Below the pieces are notes generated by a model. The model saw nothing but the letters and a program-made list of their open reading frames with translations, was not told where the DNA came from and searched no databases. The position numbers and the translations under genes are program-made. Of a stretch of DNA of 64,000 bases, positions 36,076 to 64,000 are shown one piece after another (positions within the stretch are counted from its first letter, which is position 1; every line of letters starts with the position of its first letter). This DNA is from Plotosus lineatus (Eukaryota; Chordata; Actinopteri; Siluriformes; Plotosidae), in assembly GCA_024760905.1 (NCBI GenBank), contig CM045738.1:45270797-45334796 (forward strand), read 5' to 3'.

Positions 36076-37499
36076 CAAAATTACGTTAAAATATCATGCA
36101 ATTCATTAAAATAGAATTGTCCTCTCCCACAATGCATTTTTATTTAATTTAAAGCTGAAGCATAGCTTTTATTTTAGAAGATTTCATATTACATTTTTTC
36201 CTGCATTTTGTATTAAAAAGTATTTTTAAACTGTTCACAATAAAATTATATTACTAATACAATCTTTTTTCAACAATCACAGGATAGGATCACTTCTTTC
36301 AGTTTATCTTTTTGACAGTGATTTAAATATGTAAATACAGGTATACCTCGGTTTACGTCGTTAATTAGTTCCAGGAGAGACAACTTAAATCAAATTAGCT
36401 TGTCTTCAGGCTAGGCTAGGCGAGGCTACACCAAATTTACTTGTCGATGCTAAACTGTAAATAACCATTCCTAGTTCTGCACTTTATTCATGAATGCAAT
36501 TTTCAATAATATATGATTAATAAGAATCTATTTTAAGCTAAAAAACAAATACATTTTTTAAATACTGCATTGTACGGAAAAAATACTGTACAGGTAACTA
36601 AATTTATGAATGCAGTAAAATTTGTTGATGTTTCCTGTACATCGCGGATGCTTTATTTTGTGAATGTGGTTTGCTATCACATGAAAAATAAAAGCTTTTT
36701 TGGTATTAAACACAAATACAGAAATTATTAATATTTCTCAGGTACCATGGGGGCAAAATATAAGGTCACAAACAAATAAGAACGAGAGTGGTTTCGGAGG
36801 AATGACGACTGACGACGCCTAATAGTAGATATTGGAACTACTGTATGTATTTTAATAAGATTTTATATGCTTTGTTTTTATTTATTGTACACCAACATGA
36901 TTTCCTGTGATTTTAATTGTTTTCTAGTGATAACAGGTCTTTAAAGTCTTAAAAATATATCTGTTGGCGGTAACACGGACGGTTGAGCCGAAATTGTAGA
37001 TAAAAACCCTGCCCGAGCATTCGCAGCCAAAAAAAAATAAAAATATACTGGCCTGCTGTGTTGAAAAAATGCACGTGTCCCCCATCATACGGCATACTAA
37101 AAAGTGATCAAAGCGAAATCAGTATGAACTGTGTCTTATGATTGGTCAATTTCACCAGTTTGGTGAAACAGCGATTCTCATTGGCCGGTACTGCCTTAAC
37201 AACATCGGCGGAAAACATGATGGAAGGGGACAATGGTGCATCAAAAAACTGTTCTCTGTCACTATTAAAATGTCCCAACATGAAAATAATAAATAAATTA
37301 ATGTGTTTCAAACTGGTCAACATATTTACTGATATTTTCAAACAAATACAAGTTGATTATAAACCGTCATTAACAGCGCGGAGTGTGACGAAGGTATTGG
37401 TTAGTTGTTGACTGCAATATTAAAAGTTGATATGTTGAAGAAACCTTGATACTCTGTTGATTACAATATTAAAAGAAAAAAAAACACTGATAGTCAGTA

Positions 37500-37740
37500 T
37501 GTTTTGATTTAATAATAACTCTTTATTGTCAAAGCACATTGAAATTTGATTTGTGCTCTGGGCACCTGTCGCCACTGTGCAGTGCCAGTTATTGCGTTGT
37601 TCTATCCTTTGATGCTGAGCGTCAAGCAGAAAGCAACAACTGCCAAATTTTAACATCTTATGGAATGACGCGGCCGGGATTCGAACTCCGACCTTCTGGA
37701 GGATAAAGTGGACGCTCTACCAATTGAGTTAAATTCCTGC
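37500..37740 (-). mobile_element. tRNA-derived SINE
   Basis: The head, in reverse complement, is 'aactcaattggtagagcg' (A box) and 'ggagttcgaatcccggcc' (B box). The downstream body ends near 37510 with 'tttattgtcaaagcacattg'. The anticodon stem does not pair well, so it is not a functional tRNA gene. Confidence 0.7.
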
Positions 37741-37755
37741 TGTTGATTTCAAATA

Positions 37756-38544
37756 CAGTGATACCTCTGCTCACGAACATAATTGGTTCCCAGAAAGTGT
37801 GTGTACGGCGAAAAGTTTGTCTTCCGAACATTTATTTCCCATAAGAAACCATTAAAATGAGAATAATCCGTTCCCAGGTCCCCATAAAACATAATTTTCT
37901 ACTAAATAAGCCTTAAAACTACACAAAAATATACCTTATTTTATGTATAATAAATGTGCTAGTGTATTGTAATTAAAGAAATAAACTGTACTGTATAATA
38001 AAGTCGTTTTATTTACCTTTGTGATGGTAGTTGATGGCTTGATGGAATGGAGTGGGAGGAGGAGGGAGGGAGGGACTTACTGTTTGGAAGGAGTGTTTGG
38101 AAACGCCTACTGTTTGGAAACACCCTTAGCCACACACGCACCCTTAATAGCTTCCTTGTTCTTAAGGATGGGAGCAATGGTAGACTTGGCGTACTGGTAC
38201 TGGGACGCTGAGTCACACAAACGCACACCTCGTTCGTGTTTTTCAATGATCTCCGCCTGTGGTGGGGTCTTTTTCGGTCCCATAATAGCAAAAGTACACT
38301 CAATATGGTCCAAAATGTCTATCAAACACAAACCACTTCCGCACTCAAAGAAAGGGGGTGACGAACTGGGACACCGTGAGCGTGCGTCAGCTTCTCGTGG
38401 CCGCCACCGTGGCGCTGTTCGACCGCGTGGTTTGATTCGTCCGCCGAAAACTAGTTCGTCAGCAGAGATGATATGCTCGCAAATTTAATGTTCTTGAGGC
38501 GAAAAGTTCGTGAGCTTAAGCGTTCGTCAGCGGAGGTTTTACTG
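37756..38544 (-). mobile_element. Non-autonomous Tigger with transposase start
   Basis: The ends CAGTGATACCTCTGCTCACG and (reverse complement) CAGTAAAACCTCCGCTGACG are flanked by TA at 37754-37755 and 38545-38546. The interior encodes the start of a Tigger transposase, which anchors the classification of all the CAGTGGTACCTC-type elements here. Confidence 0.88.
38107..38283 (-). pseudogene. Tigger transposase N-terminal HTH fragment
   Basis: MGPKKTPPQAEIIEKHERGV, then RLCDSASQYQYAKSTIAPIL and KNKEAIKGA. This is the CENP-B/pogo-type helix-turn-helix start (EIIEKHERGVR...SDLA..Y..ST I..I). The rest of the DNA-binding region and the DDE core are deleted. Confidence 0.85.
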
Positions 38545-38874
38545 TATAATATTTTTATTTAATTCTACTGTGTTTACAACATCACAAACATAATATAGTG
38601 TGATGTATTAAAAAAAAAATTCCCCGCGAATCCCGGGTGGCCTGCACAGGGAAAAAAATTTCCTCCCTCGTGGGTGAATCTTTTTTGTAATTATGATATT
38701 GCCAACAAATATTTTTTTTCAGTGTGCACTTATGATTCCAATATTTGTAGCGGACAGATGTAAAGTTGATTATGATGACATGAACTTTATTTTTTTTCCA
38801 TATTTTTTTTTGCAAACCGACGTACAATCGAAAACAACTTAACTCAAAACGACTTAAGTCAAGGTACACCTGTA

Positions 38875-41060
38875 AATTATTTATATTTACATTTCTAGGA
38901 TGGGTTTTGTTTTATTTTCCATATCCATTTGATTATTTCTTACAAATTTAACAGTTATCCCTCTCTACAGGGTGATTTTCCTACATGTTTATTTCCAGCT
39001 CAGTTTAAAATATTTGTTGTGATGGGTTTTTATTTATTTTTCTGGCTGTAGTGATTGAGATCCTTCTGCTTCCATTTCTGACCTTTAATTCAGCCTCATT
39101 CTCCCTGCTGCTGTTTTTATATCCTCGTAAACATCCTATTCATTTATTACAGTCACATCTCTCTCACATCACTAAACATTTATATATCGTAAATATTAAG
39201 CTTAATACGTCACAGTAAACCGAAAACCGGAAAATCTTCCAGGAAAAATGACATTCGCATTTCTGGTAAAACGATTCATTTATTACTATTAGCATTATTA
39301 CTACTATTAGAAAATTACTCCCACGAAAACGTGTTCACTAAAAACTGTCTATTTTATCCTTCGATACGTTTTCTTTACGCAGTCTGTTTTCTAAGCTCTT
39401 CTGTTATGCAGCAAGCTCGCTCGCTGAGCTCCGCAATCTCGGCCCCTTCGAGTTAGCACTATTTTTTTCTTTCACACCTGTATTCCGTAAAGATTGACAC
39501 TTTCATGTTCCTCCTTCTACTCAATAATTGGCTAACGCTCCAGTATTATCGAGAAAGAATAAAACTCGACCAATCATCGTGTAATGGGCGTGGCTACTCA
39601 GAATGCGAGTGGGGAGAAAAAAAACGCATAAGAGACGCCCAACTCAGTATAGCTTGTTAGCATGGAAGGAAGCTAACTAGCTGGAGCGTCCACTTTTCAA
39701 CACCATGATTAACCTGTGTTTAGTCAGTTAGACGAATTATACAAATAAACTTCCAACACCCATCAAACTCAAATACAGTTCAATATAAATCTAAAAATAC
39801 CAACACTTAATTATATTTTTAGACGCCATCAACAAGATTTGGGTAGCTCTTACCTTTAACGCTCCGACGGAAACCCCTCCCCTTACATATCTGCACATGC
39901 GCACAGAGGTACAATTACTGTCTGCCCATGCACGGAACTATTAATTATACATTACTGCGCTACGTCAATGCGTCCGCCATTTTGGAAAGGAGAAACTGGT
40001 CTCTTCTCAAGGCGTGTTGTTGTGATCTATGGGTATAATTTGTATAATATTTAAATAATTTCTTCAAAGCAAGTTGCTTATTCACAATGCAGATCCTGTA
40101 ATAAAAATGTCTTGCTAATAAAATATGATCGGTATGTTTTTGGTGATTTTAATTAATTCATGAAAGCTTTCTTAAAACATTATTAAAGTGCTATTTATAC
40201 GTAGACATTCACGACAGATTAAAATACAAGTTTTTTTAAGTAACTAGAGATAACTCACCAAGCCGTTTAATTAAAGACAATTTTCAATTTCAACAGAACA
40301 TAAATGAATTATTATATTGTAGTTTTTATGACTGTCAGAGGTCTAACACTGGGGAATTGATTATTCTCGTATTTGAATAATTCGGTAGTTTTTAAAATGA
40401 ATTATTGTACAGCTTTCAGAATTTTTTCGCACTAAAAGTTTCCTCTTTAAAATTTGACTAAAAACAACAAGTCAACCCGCAGTAGTGAAATCGCCTTTCC
40501 AAGATGGCCGACCTCTGGTACGTGTTCTATTCCAAGATGGCTGAAATAGAGGGCTGTGACGAAGAGTATATCGTCATCAAACAGGAAGAGAATTGTCAAC
40601 TTCGTCTGAGCTTCGTTGTTGATAAGGTAGATAGTGGGCTAGTGTAGCTAACTCGCAATGGTTTTATTTTGAAAACTGAATTATTATAAGCAAATCTTAA
40701 AAACATACTTTAGGTGTCGCGTAATTTAGTTATGACATTTTCCAGTATTACGTCAACCTCGTTGTTTTGGTTAAATTTTGCTTGTTTAGCTGGAAATTTG
40801 GGTGGTGAAAGCTAGTTTATTCACGAAATTAAAGTTTGTCAAGTTGTTTTAATAGGTCAAATAAAAAAAACAAAACAGCAATTCAAGGAGTGAAACAGGT
40901 GTTTATTTATAGGTTCAGGGAGGGAGTGAGAAGAGACACTGTGTGTGTATGTGTGTGTGTGTGGCTGTGTGGCGCTGACTGACTGACTTGGTTGCCTCTA
41001 CCTCTCTCTATCATACGGCCAAGGAAATAACCTTCCGCACAGACATCCTCTCAGCATATC
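38875..41060. promoter_or_regulatory. rnf114 upstream region with YY1-type motifs
   Basis: Three CCAT/ATGG motifs of the YY1 kind occur: gccattttgg at about 39970, and aagatggc at 40502 and 40535. They lie in a stretch poor in recognisable transposons. The transcription start of rnf114 is probably here. A candidate first exon at 40504-40626 ends GATAAG|GTAGAT. No TATA box can be assigned with confidence. Confidence 0.4.
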
Positions 41061-56198
<15,138 letters not shown>

Positions 56199-56347
56199 GA
56201 GTTCTGCGGAGAACAGAAGAACGTGGCAGATCTGTGGTTTACAATTCAATTCAACTCAATAATTCACTGGACTCCAGGGTTTCCTCCATCTTCTAACAAA
56301 AGTGCTTTTTGGGTGTTAATCAGTTTAACCAAAGCAGAGAGAGAGAG

Positions 56348-56404
<57 letters not shown>

Positions 56405-56540
56405 CTGCATTTGTGAAATTAACCAAACAAATTTCAGCTATATTACCTACAATTAAACTGCACAATGTTTCAATAACACATCTGAGATTGGAGGGGATTT
56501 ATGAGTCAGTACGCATCGCCATGGAAACTAATAAACATCT
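56199..56540 (+). terminator. rnf114 3' UTR and poly(A) signal
   Basis: AATAAA lies at 56530-56535, 332 bp after the stop. A GA-GT microsatellite (56337-56396) lies within the 3' UTR. A further AATAAA-like site is at about 56785. Confidence 0.6.
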
Positions 56541-56616
56541 TTATTTACTCACTTGTCTTTATTAATTAATTAAAGTGTAATTTCAGTGCCTTTTCAGGTT
56601 ACGTTTCAGGTCTTTA

Positions 56617-56656
<40 letters not shown>

Positions 56657-56736
56657 CTGAGATTAAAATTAATTGTGAAGAAATGTCACATTTGCGGTGC
56701 TGGTGTATTTATACTCTGTATTATACAACAGTCTTT

Positions 56737-56784
<48 letters not shown>

Positions 56785-58109
56785 CAAATAAAAAATTGCA
56801 AAAATGACCAGAGTCTTTGTATTTATTTTCCACTTTTATTATGACCTGTTCTTTTGTGAGTGTTAGTTTCCTTCCTGGGCAGTAGGGGGCAGTGTTGCTT
56901 CATTCTGGAGCGTCTGTGTTCCTTGCTGTGATATTCGGGAGTTTTATTCTCGTGTTTGTGGAACACAGCCGCGCGCCGAGAGTCCATTTTTAAAACTTGA
57001 GGTTAATTTTATGATGATGTGATTTATGATGTCGCTGTTTTTATATCTGTAAATGTTTCTTTCATCAAAATTATTGTTTCTTGATATTATATTTCAAACA
57101 TTATTTTTTTAATTCTGAATTTAAATTTTCTCGGACTGTGGTGTGAAGAACAGAATAGAAACATCCCGCCCTTTCAAATTTTTGAAATTCTCTTCCTGAT
57201 GCTCGGATGGAAAAACAAACAAACCGGAAATCCGGTGTGATGGCGCGCCAGGCTTCGGTCTGTTGGTTTTCTAAAAATCTTTTTCTTTAGATTTTCACTT
57301 AAAACTTGAACCTGACAAATCAAACATTTCTGGGTTTCTCGGATTCTGTGTATCAGCCAATCAGCATCCAAAATGATCACACACTTTGGAAGCTACAGCC
57401 AATCAGCATCCTCTATATAAATTATTCCGAAAACAAATTCTTTCATTTTAACTTCACTTTAAATATTTATTTATATTTCCAGTATTAATCTTAAATAAAC
57501 ATTTAATCAATCATCCGATTACACAAACTATACGCAATAGTCTTGAAATAGTAATAAAATAAATACTTATTAAATGACTATTGGTTCAAGTATGAGTAGA
57601 AAACAACATAAAAATAATAATATTACATTTTTATAAAGACAACAAAATCTGATGCGTTTTATAAATGAAAATAAAATATATTTTAAACTGAATAAATCAA
57701 CAGATCCCTAATTAAGGCTTAAATATAAAAATATAGTTTAACAGGTAATATTTATACAACATATTATTATCCTCATCATCATCATCATCATCATCATCGT
57801 CATCATCATCATCATAAAATGATTGTTTTGGAAATGTTTTCTTAAACACAAATACTGTTTTTAAATTTAAATATAAATAAATAAATAACTAAATAGAAAT
57901 ACAGGAGAACAACAAACAGATAAACAATTAAATATGAATATTCCTTCCTCTACATAAAATAAACATCCCACAATATAAACATAAATAAAAATAAATATCT
58001 GCTTTTCTCGAAAAAATTAATTTGAATTCAATGAAAGGTGTCTTTTCTTTTTAAATAAATTCCTTTTTTTTAATTTTATGGATACTGCTTAATTCTCCAT
58101 GCTAACCTA

Positions 58110-58142
<33 letters not shown>

Positions 58143-58149
58143 ACACACA

Positions 58150-58184
<35 letters not shown>

Positions 58185-58441
58185 CGTGTCCTGTTCTGAA
58201 TCGTTCTGAGGCTTTATCTTCTCCTCATCTTGTATTTTTCTCATCTACTCATTCATCATTTTCTCCCTCTCTCTCTTTTTCTCTCTCCACCTCCATCGGT
58301 TCAGGTCTCTTCTCTCTTCTTTCTTTTCTCCACCTTGTCACAAATGATGCTCGAAAGCGTTAAATCCTGATAAATTAAAGCTCTTTAATTATTTAAACCC
58401 AAAGCTCGGGTGATTTATGTGTCCATATGAGGCCGAGACTG

Positions 58442-58496
<55 letters not shown>

Positions 58497-58516
58497 TGTG
58501 CTCCTGTAGAGCTGTC

Positions 58517-58547
<31 letters not shown>

Positions 58548-58864
58548 TTTATTTTTGCAGCACAGAGTGAGGGATATTTGGGGATTTGGTGACTATCGTA
58601 TATTCAGTGCAAAAGTTTGTGCCCCCCGGGATAAATCAGAAGCAACACACAACTCTACAGTGTAATCACATAATAAAATAAATACATTTAATACAGAACC
58701 GCTGATTATGAGTGATGTGTTTATTTTGACCTATCGTATTAAAATAATAAAATAAGACCAATTAATCTGATGTTGTGAGAACGTCCTGAGCCGAGCACGT
58801 TATTGATCCCTCAACACGCTGCCGACTTCAGCACATAGACGAACTGCAATCAAAACTCTTCATT
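56541..58864. other. Intergenic with many short microsatellites
   Basis: ATT repeat at 56617-56656, AC at 56742-56780, CAT at 57775-57815, CA at 58110-58182, TG at 58447-58494 and CA at 58519-58545. AT-rich DNA in between has no recognised gene. Confidence 0.7.
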
Positions 58865-59177
58865 CATTTCCTGAAACACTTAATCCTAATTAGGGTCACG
58901 GGGAAGCTCATCCCAACCGACTCCGGGCGAGGGTAGAGCACACCCTGGACGGCTCGCCAGGCCATCGCAGGGCAGAAACTCGCTGACGGCTATGTAGCGC
59001 CTCCTGTCGAAGGTCAGCAATGGTTCTTTTACATGAACCTCGCACCATAGACAGTGAGAGACATGGCCGGCCTTTAATAACCCAGTTAGCGGCACTGGGG
59101 GGGACAGTGACAACCGGTTGAGAGTAGGGCTTGAACCACGAACCATCACCTTTACCACCAGGCCAGCACTGCCCTGA
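58865..59177 (-). mobile_element. tRNA-derived SINE
   Basis: Reverse copy of the 8420 type: 'aatcctaattagggtcacgg' tail at the left, 'caccatagacagtgagagac' body, 'ccaccaggccagcactgccc' head at the right. The B box is damaged. Confidence 0.87.
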
Positions 59178-59690
59178 TTGGTCAGTAAGTGTGTGTATTA
59201 TAATGTTGAGTGAGCGTGTCACCCTGACAGAGTGACCAGGACTCCGCGTGTAGTCGCGAGGTGTTGAGTCAGTGTGTCGCGGTTCATTTTGTAATAGTGA
59301 CACATGTGCGCTTCTTTATCGCTTACATCACACACCTACTAACCAATCGGATGACAGCATTCCACCAGGTCGACATTTTTCTGTAATAACTTTCATATCA
59401 ACAATCACACGCACCATAGCAACAGACCAATCAATATCAACCTGACCAATCAGAATCAAGTATTCAAAAGAGCTGTGTGATATTTCTCAAACGTTTCTAC
59501 AGCAACCGTTCAGGGACTCGTACAGTGAAGGCTCCGGACTGTTAAATTAAAATAAGATTTAAAGACAAGAGAGCTGCTGTTAAAGGAAGAATAATGTTTA
59601 TCTCATGATGGGAAGATCTTTTATACGTATAAGATTTATTTCTGCTTATATTTATGGAAGGAGTCTCCAGTGTCAGTGAAATGTTTCCCA
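59178..59690. other. Intergenic, no feature recognised
   Basis: Unique-looking sequence without exon signals. Confidence 0.5.
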
Positions 59691-59784
59691 GCATTTGTGT
59701 GTGTGTTGGGGGAAGGTGGGGGTGAGAGAAGGGAAAGGAGAAAGGGTGAAGGGGACCAGCAAAGAGAAAGGCAGTGAAAAGGAA

Positions 59785-59833
<49 letters not shown>

Positions 59834-60258
59834 GAGAAAGAGAAATAGAGAGATGAAGAGAATGGGAGAGGGACAGAAGGGGAGGAAGGGAAGGAGAGAG
59901 AGATGGAGAGAGAGAGAGAAAGAGAAAAGAAAGATAGGAGAGGAAGAGAAAGGAAGTGGAGTGTATGAGAGAGTAAGAGAGAAGGAGGGAGAAAAGAAAA
60001 AGAGAAGGTAAGAAAAAGAGATGGGGAGAGGGAGAGAAGCTGAAGGAAAAAGATGGTAAGTGAAAAAGAGAGCAGAAAGGTGATAGAAGAGAAAAAGAAA
60101 AAGTGAGAGAAGTGTGCAGGAGAGAGAGAGAGAAAGAGTGAGAGGGGGACAGAGAGAAATAGGGTGTGGGGAGAGAGATAGGAGAAAGTGTGTGTATGTG
60201 TTGGGAGAGAGAGAGAGAGTATGTGTAGGGGAGAGAGAGAGAGAGAGAGTATGTGTAG

Positions 60259-60297
<39 letters not shown>

Positions 60298-60319
60298 TGA
60301 GTGAGAGAAAGAGAGTGGC

Positions 60320-60363
<44 letters not shown>

Positions 60364-60410
60364 CGTGTGTGTGTGGGTGTGTGTGTGAGGGTGTGTGTGT
60401 GTGTGTGTGC

Positions 60411-60451
<41 letters not shown>

Positions 60452-60470
60452 CGATACAGAGTGCGTAGGG

Positions 60471-60507
<37 letters not shown>

Positions 60508-60658
60508 TGTGTGTGTGTGTCTGTGTGTGTGAGAGAGAGAGAGAGAGAGAGTGTGTGTGTGTGTGTGTGTGTATGTGAGAGAGAGTGAGAGAAAGAGAGA
60601 GAGCGAGAGAGAGTGTGTGTGTGTGTGAGAGAGAGAGCGTGTGAGAGAGTGACAGAGA

Positions 60659-60691
<33 letters not shown>

Positions 60692-60720
60692 TGTGTGTGA
60701 GAGAGAGAGTGTGAGAGAGT

Positions 60721-60761
<41 letters not shown>

Positions 60762-60772
60762 ATATATATATA
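59691..60772. repeat. 1.1-kb GA/GT tract
   Basis: The plus strand is almost entirely purine to 60110. It then alternates GA with GTGT blocks and ends in a short TA run at 60760-60774. Reading frames on both strands are artefacts. Confidence 0.96.
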
Positions 60773-60774
60773 TA

Positions 60775-61884
60775 TCTTTTTAAAGGTACAAACAGGGAGT
60801 AACTTCATTTGTGATGCTTCACGAAATTAAAAATGAACGGATAAACCGGAGGACTATCTTGTCGAATGTTCGTGATTAATTTGATGCTCGTGATCATGGA
60901 CACAATGGCGCGGTACGAGCGGAATAACGCACTCCAGACGGTTTGAATAAAATGCCTGCGTGTCGTGTTGAAGAGGAAACTCATGGACAAGTAACCGTCT
61001 CTTTCTGAAACGTACGACTGCGACTCCGACACTGAGGACAAGTCCCTCCTTCAGGATGAGTAATCACCCGCCATAATCAGCACATTAACGTCAACATTAA
61101 CGTGCCACTACGCTACGGTCAGAGCTACGCGTCCAGAAAACGCATAAACATCTTCCGACCAATCAGAGCGCAGAATTCAGTGGTCTCTTCCTTTTTCCTT
61201 TCCTGACTGCGTCCTGCTGCTGTAATTAGTCAGCTGATGATTGCCAGGTCTCTGAGCTTTCTTCCAACTTTCTTCATATTTTTCTCTCTTTTCTTTCTTG
61301 ATTTTTAAATTTTTTTTTTCGCTTTGGGCAGCTGGAGAAGTTGTTCGATGGTAAAATGCGAGCGCAGAGCTTGCAGGCAGGAAGGACGGGAGGAAGGAAG
61401 GAAGTGTCCTCTTCTTCTTCTTCCTATTTCTGTCGGAGACGGGCGTGCAAGCAGGAACGTGAACACATGGAATAAAAATTTCATAAAGTTCTCCGTGTCG
61501 TGTCTTTGATGCAGGGATTAGAAAGTGTGTCAAGTCTCGGGGCTGTGAGGCGGTAATTATAACTACACGACCCCGCGGGAAAAACAGCGCAAAAAAAAAA
61601 AAACGAGAGTAAGAGAAAGAAGCCGTTTCACCATCAGACTCTGATTTATCCGCCTTTTATTTTTCACATCCAGTCTACCTGGCGGAGGGAAGGAGGCGAT
61701 GCGGTTCTGTCTCCTTATAAATCAGGTTCTGATCCACTTCATACGGATTTTAACTTTGTTCCCGATAACAGAGACGAGGCTGAAACCAGAAGAAGACGGA
61801 GAAGAACACCATAATGACGGGAAGTTCAAGAAATGGGTTGCCAGGTAATTCGGTAGTGCTCCTCACAGTCTGTCAGGTTCTAAA
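60775..61884. other. Intergenic, no gene recognised
   Basis: Moderate GC content. An open frame at 61533-61177 on the minus strand has no recognisable domain. Confidence 0.45.
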
Positions 61885-62060
61885 TTCTAACAGGAGAAGG
61901 CTGTGTGACTCGCCTCACAGCGAGAAGGTCCTGCGTTCGAGTTCCGGGTTCTGTGGGGAGTTTGCATGTTTGTTTCCTCCCACAGACCAATCACGTGCAC
62001 ATTAGGCTCACTGGCTGTTCCAGTTTGCCCCTTGGTGTGAGTGAGAGTGTTGTCTGTGTC
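61885..62060 (+). mobile_element. DANA-like SINE fragment
   Basis: 'cgcctcacagcgagaaggtc', B box GTTCGAGTTCC, then 'gtggggagtttgcatgtttg' and 'cccacagaccaatcacgtgc'. The tail is missing. Confidence 0.75.
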
Positions 62061-62164
62061 GGCCTAGTTACGGTCCGGTGGGATGTTTTCAGGGTGTTTC
62101 CCTCTTTCACCAAGAACATGATGAACCTTCTCCACAGTGATGAGACGTTCAACTTTAGATCACT

Positions 62165-63186
62165 CTTCCACATCTCTCTCACTCTCTCTTTTATTCTCTC
62201 TCACTCTCTCTCACTCTCTCCACTCTCTCCAATCTCTCACTCTCTCTCTTTCACACTCCCTCTCTCTCTCTCTCTCTAAGTCTCTCACTCTCTCATACTC
62301 TTTCTCACCCTCTCTCTCACTCTCTCTCTTATTCTCTCTCACGCTCTCTTACTTTCTCTCTCTCACTTTCTATTTTACTCTCTCTCCCACTCTCTCTCTC
62401 TTACTCTCTCACTTTCTCACAACACTCTCTCTCATTGTCTCTCCCTCCCTCACTCTCTCACTCTCTCTCTAAGTCTCTCACTCTCTCATGCTCTCTCTCA
62501 CTCTCTATCTCTCTCACACTCTCACTCTCTCATACTCTTTCTCACCCTCTCTCTCACGCTCTCTCTTATTCTCTCTCACTTTCTCTCTCACTTTCTATTT
62601 TACTCTCTCCCCTTCTCTCTCACTCTCTCTCCCACTCTCTCTTACTCTCTCCCTTTCTCACAACACTCGCTCTCACTCTCTCTCTTTCCCTTTCTCACAA
62701 CTCTCCCTCTCCCTTGCTCTCTCCCTCTCTCCCTCACTTACTCTCTCACTTTCTCTCTAAGTCTCTCACTCTCTCATGCTCTCTCTCACTCTGTCATGCT
62801 CTCTCTCACTCTCTATATCTCTCACTCTCTCATACTCTTTCTCACCCTCTCTCTCACTTGCTCTTATTCTCTCTCACTCTCTCTCTCTCACTTTCTCTCT
62901 CACTTTCTATTTTACTCTCTCCCCTTCTCTCTCACTCTCTCTCACTCTCTCCCACTCTCTCTTACTCTCTCCCTTTCTCACAACACACTTTCTCTCACTC
63001 TCTCTCTCTCTCACTCTCTCACACACACACTCTCCCACATCTCTCCCACATCTCTCTCTCATACTGTCTCACTCTTTCTCACTCTGTATCTTATTCTCTT
63101 TCACTCTTTCCACTCTCTCTGACTCTCTCTCGCTCTCTCTCACTCTCACTCTCTCTCCCCATCTCTATCTCTCTCACTCTCTCTTA

Positions 63187-63230
<44 letters not shown>

Positions 63231-63330
63231 CGCTCTCTCTTACTCTTTCACGCTCACTCTGTTATGCTTTCTCTCTCACTCGTTCTTTCCCTTTCTCTCA
63301 CACTCTCTCATGCTCTCTCTCAGTCTTTCT

Positions 63331-63385
<55 letters not shown>

Positions 63386-63790
63386 TATCTCACTCTCTCA
63401 TTCTGTCCACTCTCACTCACTCTCACTTTCTCTTTCCACTGTCTCTCTCTCTCTCTTTCTCTCTCGCTCTTTCTCTCACCCTCTCTCTTATTCTCGCTCT
63501 CACTCTCTCCCCCATATCACTCTCTCAGTCTCTCACTTTGTCTCTAACTTTCTCTTTCACTCTCTCCCCTTCTCTCACCCCCTCTCTCTCTCTCACACAC
63601 ACACACGCTCTCTCACTCTCTCTCACTCTGCCCACTCTCTGTCACTCTCACTTTCTCTTTCACTCTCATCCCTTCTCGCTCAGTCTCTCTCTTACTCTCT
63701 TTCTCACACTCTCACTCTCTTCCCTCTCTCTTTTACTCTCTATCCCTTCTTTATCTTATTCTTGTTCACTCTCTCTTACCCCACCCCCCA
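62165..63790. repeat. 1.6-kb CT tract
   Basis: An almost pure pyrimidine plus strand made of CTCTCACT, CTCTCTTA and CTTTCTCT words. Larger blocks are repeated, for example 'tttctattttactctctc' near 62367, 62594 and 62906. Short CA runs are at 63370 and 63596. Confidence 0.96.
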
Positions 63791-64000
63791 CTCTTTGAGA
63801 TTTTTGCACTCATCCCAGACTGCTCCTGATCAGGAGAAAAAACGAGGCTCAAAACACCGAGCAATGAGATGTAATGTTTAAACATCAAGCCAGAGGGCAT
63901 CCCCGGCTTCAGCGCCTCATCGGTGCTTTTTTTCCGCTCTCCGCCTCCTCGTCTCTTGCCACCCCAGAGCAGGAGAAAGGGCTTACCTTTGATTTAATAA
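63791..64000. other. Window end, unique sequence
   Basis: A non-repetitive, GC-richer stretch. On the minus strand AAAG|GTAAGC near 63985 could be a splice donor, but no exon can be assigned. Confidence 0.3.

Larger units (their letters stand above)
36338..38872. mobile_element. Large Tigger-like element with a second Tigger nested inside
   Basis: The ends CAGGTATACCTCGGTTTACG and (reverse complement) CAGGTGTACCTTGACTTAAG are flanked by TA at 36336-36337 and 38873-38874. The interior is AT-rich and carries a SINE (about 37500-37740) and another Tigger copy (37756-38544). Confidence 0.75.

Noticed and set aside
37666..37735. Functional tRNA gene
   Set aside because: A and B boxes are present but the anticodon stem does not pair and SINE body sequence follows.
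62137..63881. Very long serine-leucine frames in CT tracts (also 12684-13494, 51684-52231, 55276-56079, 59636-60808)
   Set aside because: Low-complexity translation of CT/GA repeats in several frames at once.
56199..64000. Search for snai1 downstream of rnf114, as in humans
   Set aside because: No Snail zinc-finger or SNAG-motif coding sequence is visible before the window ends.

Overview
This is vertebrate nuclear DNA, most likely from a ray-finned fish. The two protein genes have short, correctly phased exons with GT/AG borders. They are embedded in fish-type non-LTR retrotransposons, Tc1, Tigger/pogo, hAT and Kolobok-like DNA transposons, tRNA-derived SINEs with a DANA-like 3' body, and very many CA, GA, TA and CT microsatellites. 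The SINE types suggest an ostariophysan such as a catfish, but I cannot prove that from the sequence.

Host genes. spata2 lies on the minus strand (coding 30305-33531, two coding exons). rnf114 lies on the plus strand (coding 41061-56198, six exons). They sit head to head about 7.5 kb apart, the same arrangement as SPATA2 and RNF114 on human chromosome 20q13. Both products work in ubiquitin signalling: SPATA2 links the deubiquitinase CYLD to the LUBAC subunit HOIP, and RNF114 is a RING E3 ligase with zinc fingers and a C-terminal ubiquitin-interacting motif.

Layout. 1-8312: a LINE fragment that runs into a 13-bp minisatellite, split in two by a 3.1-kb Rex1/CR1/L2-type LINE. 8313-23040: SINEs, a Tigger element filled with an 11-bp minisatellite, large GA and CA tracts, a Kolobok-like element nested in a Tigger element, an RTE-type LINE interrupted by another LINE tail, and a CA-bearing tandem repeat. 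23040-30304: poorer in repeats, possibly including a long spata2 3' UTR, with a 193-bp palindromic element. 30305-34690: spata2 with a Tc1 copy in its coding intron. 34690-41060: Tigger and hAT copies, then the rnf114 promoter region. 41061-56540: rnf114, whose introns hold several layers of nested transposons. 56540-64000: microsatellites, SINEs and two huge purine/pyrimidine tracts of opposite polarity.

All open reading frames inside CT, CA, GA and TAA repeats are artefacts of the repeats. The most unusual signals are: the 13-bp minisatellite that appears to be built from the codons of a reverse-transcriptase motif; SINE-in-SINE and Tigger-plus-hAT composites each present twice with the same junction; a candidate in-frame upstream exon of rnf114; and a coding microsatellite that gives spata2 a histidine-rich tract.
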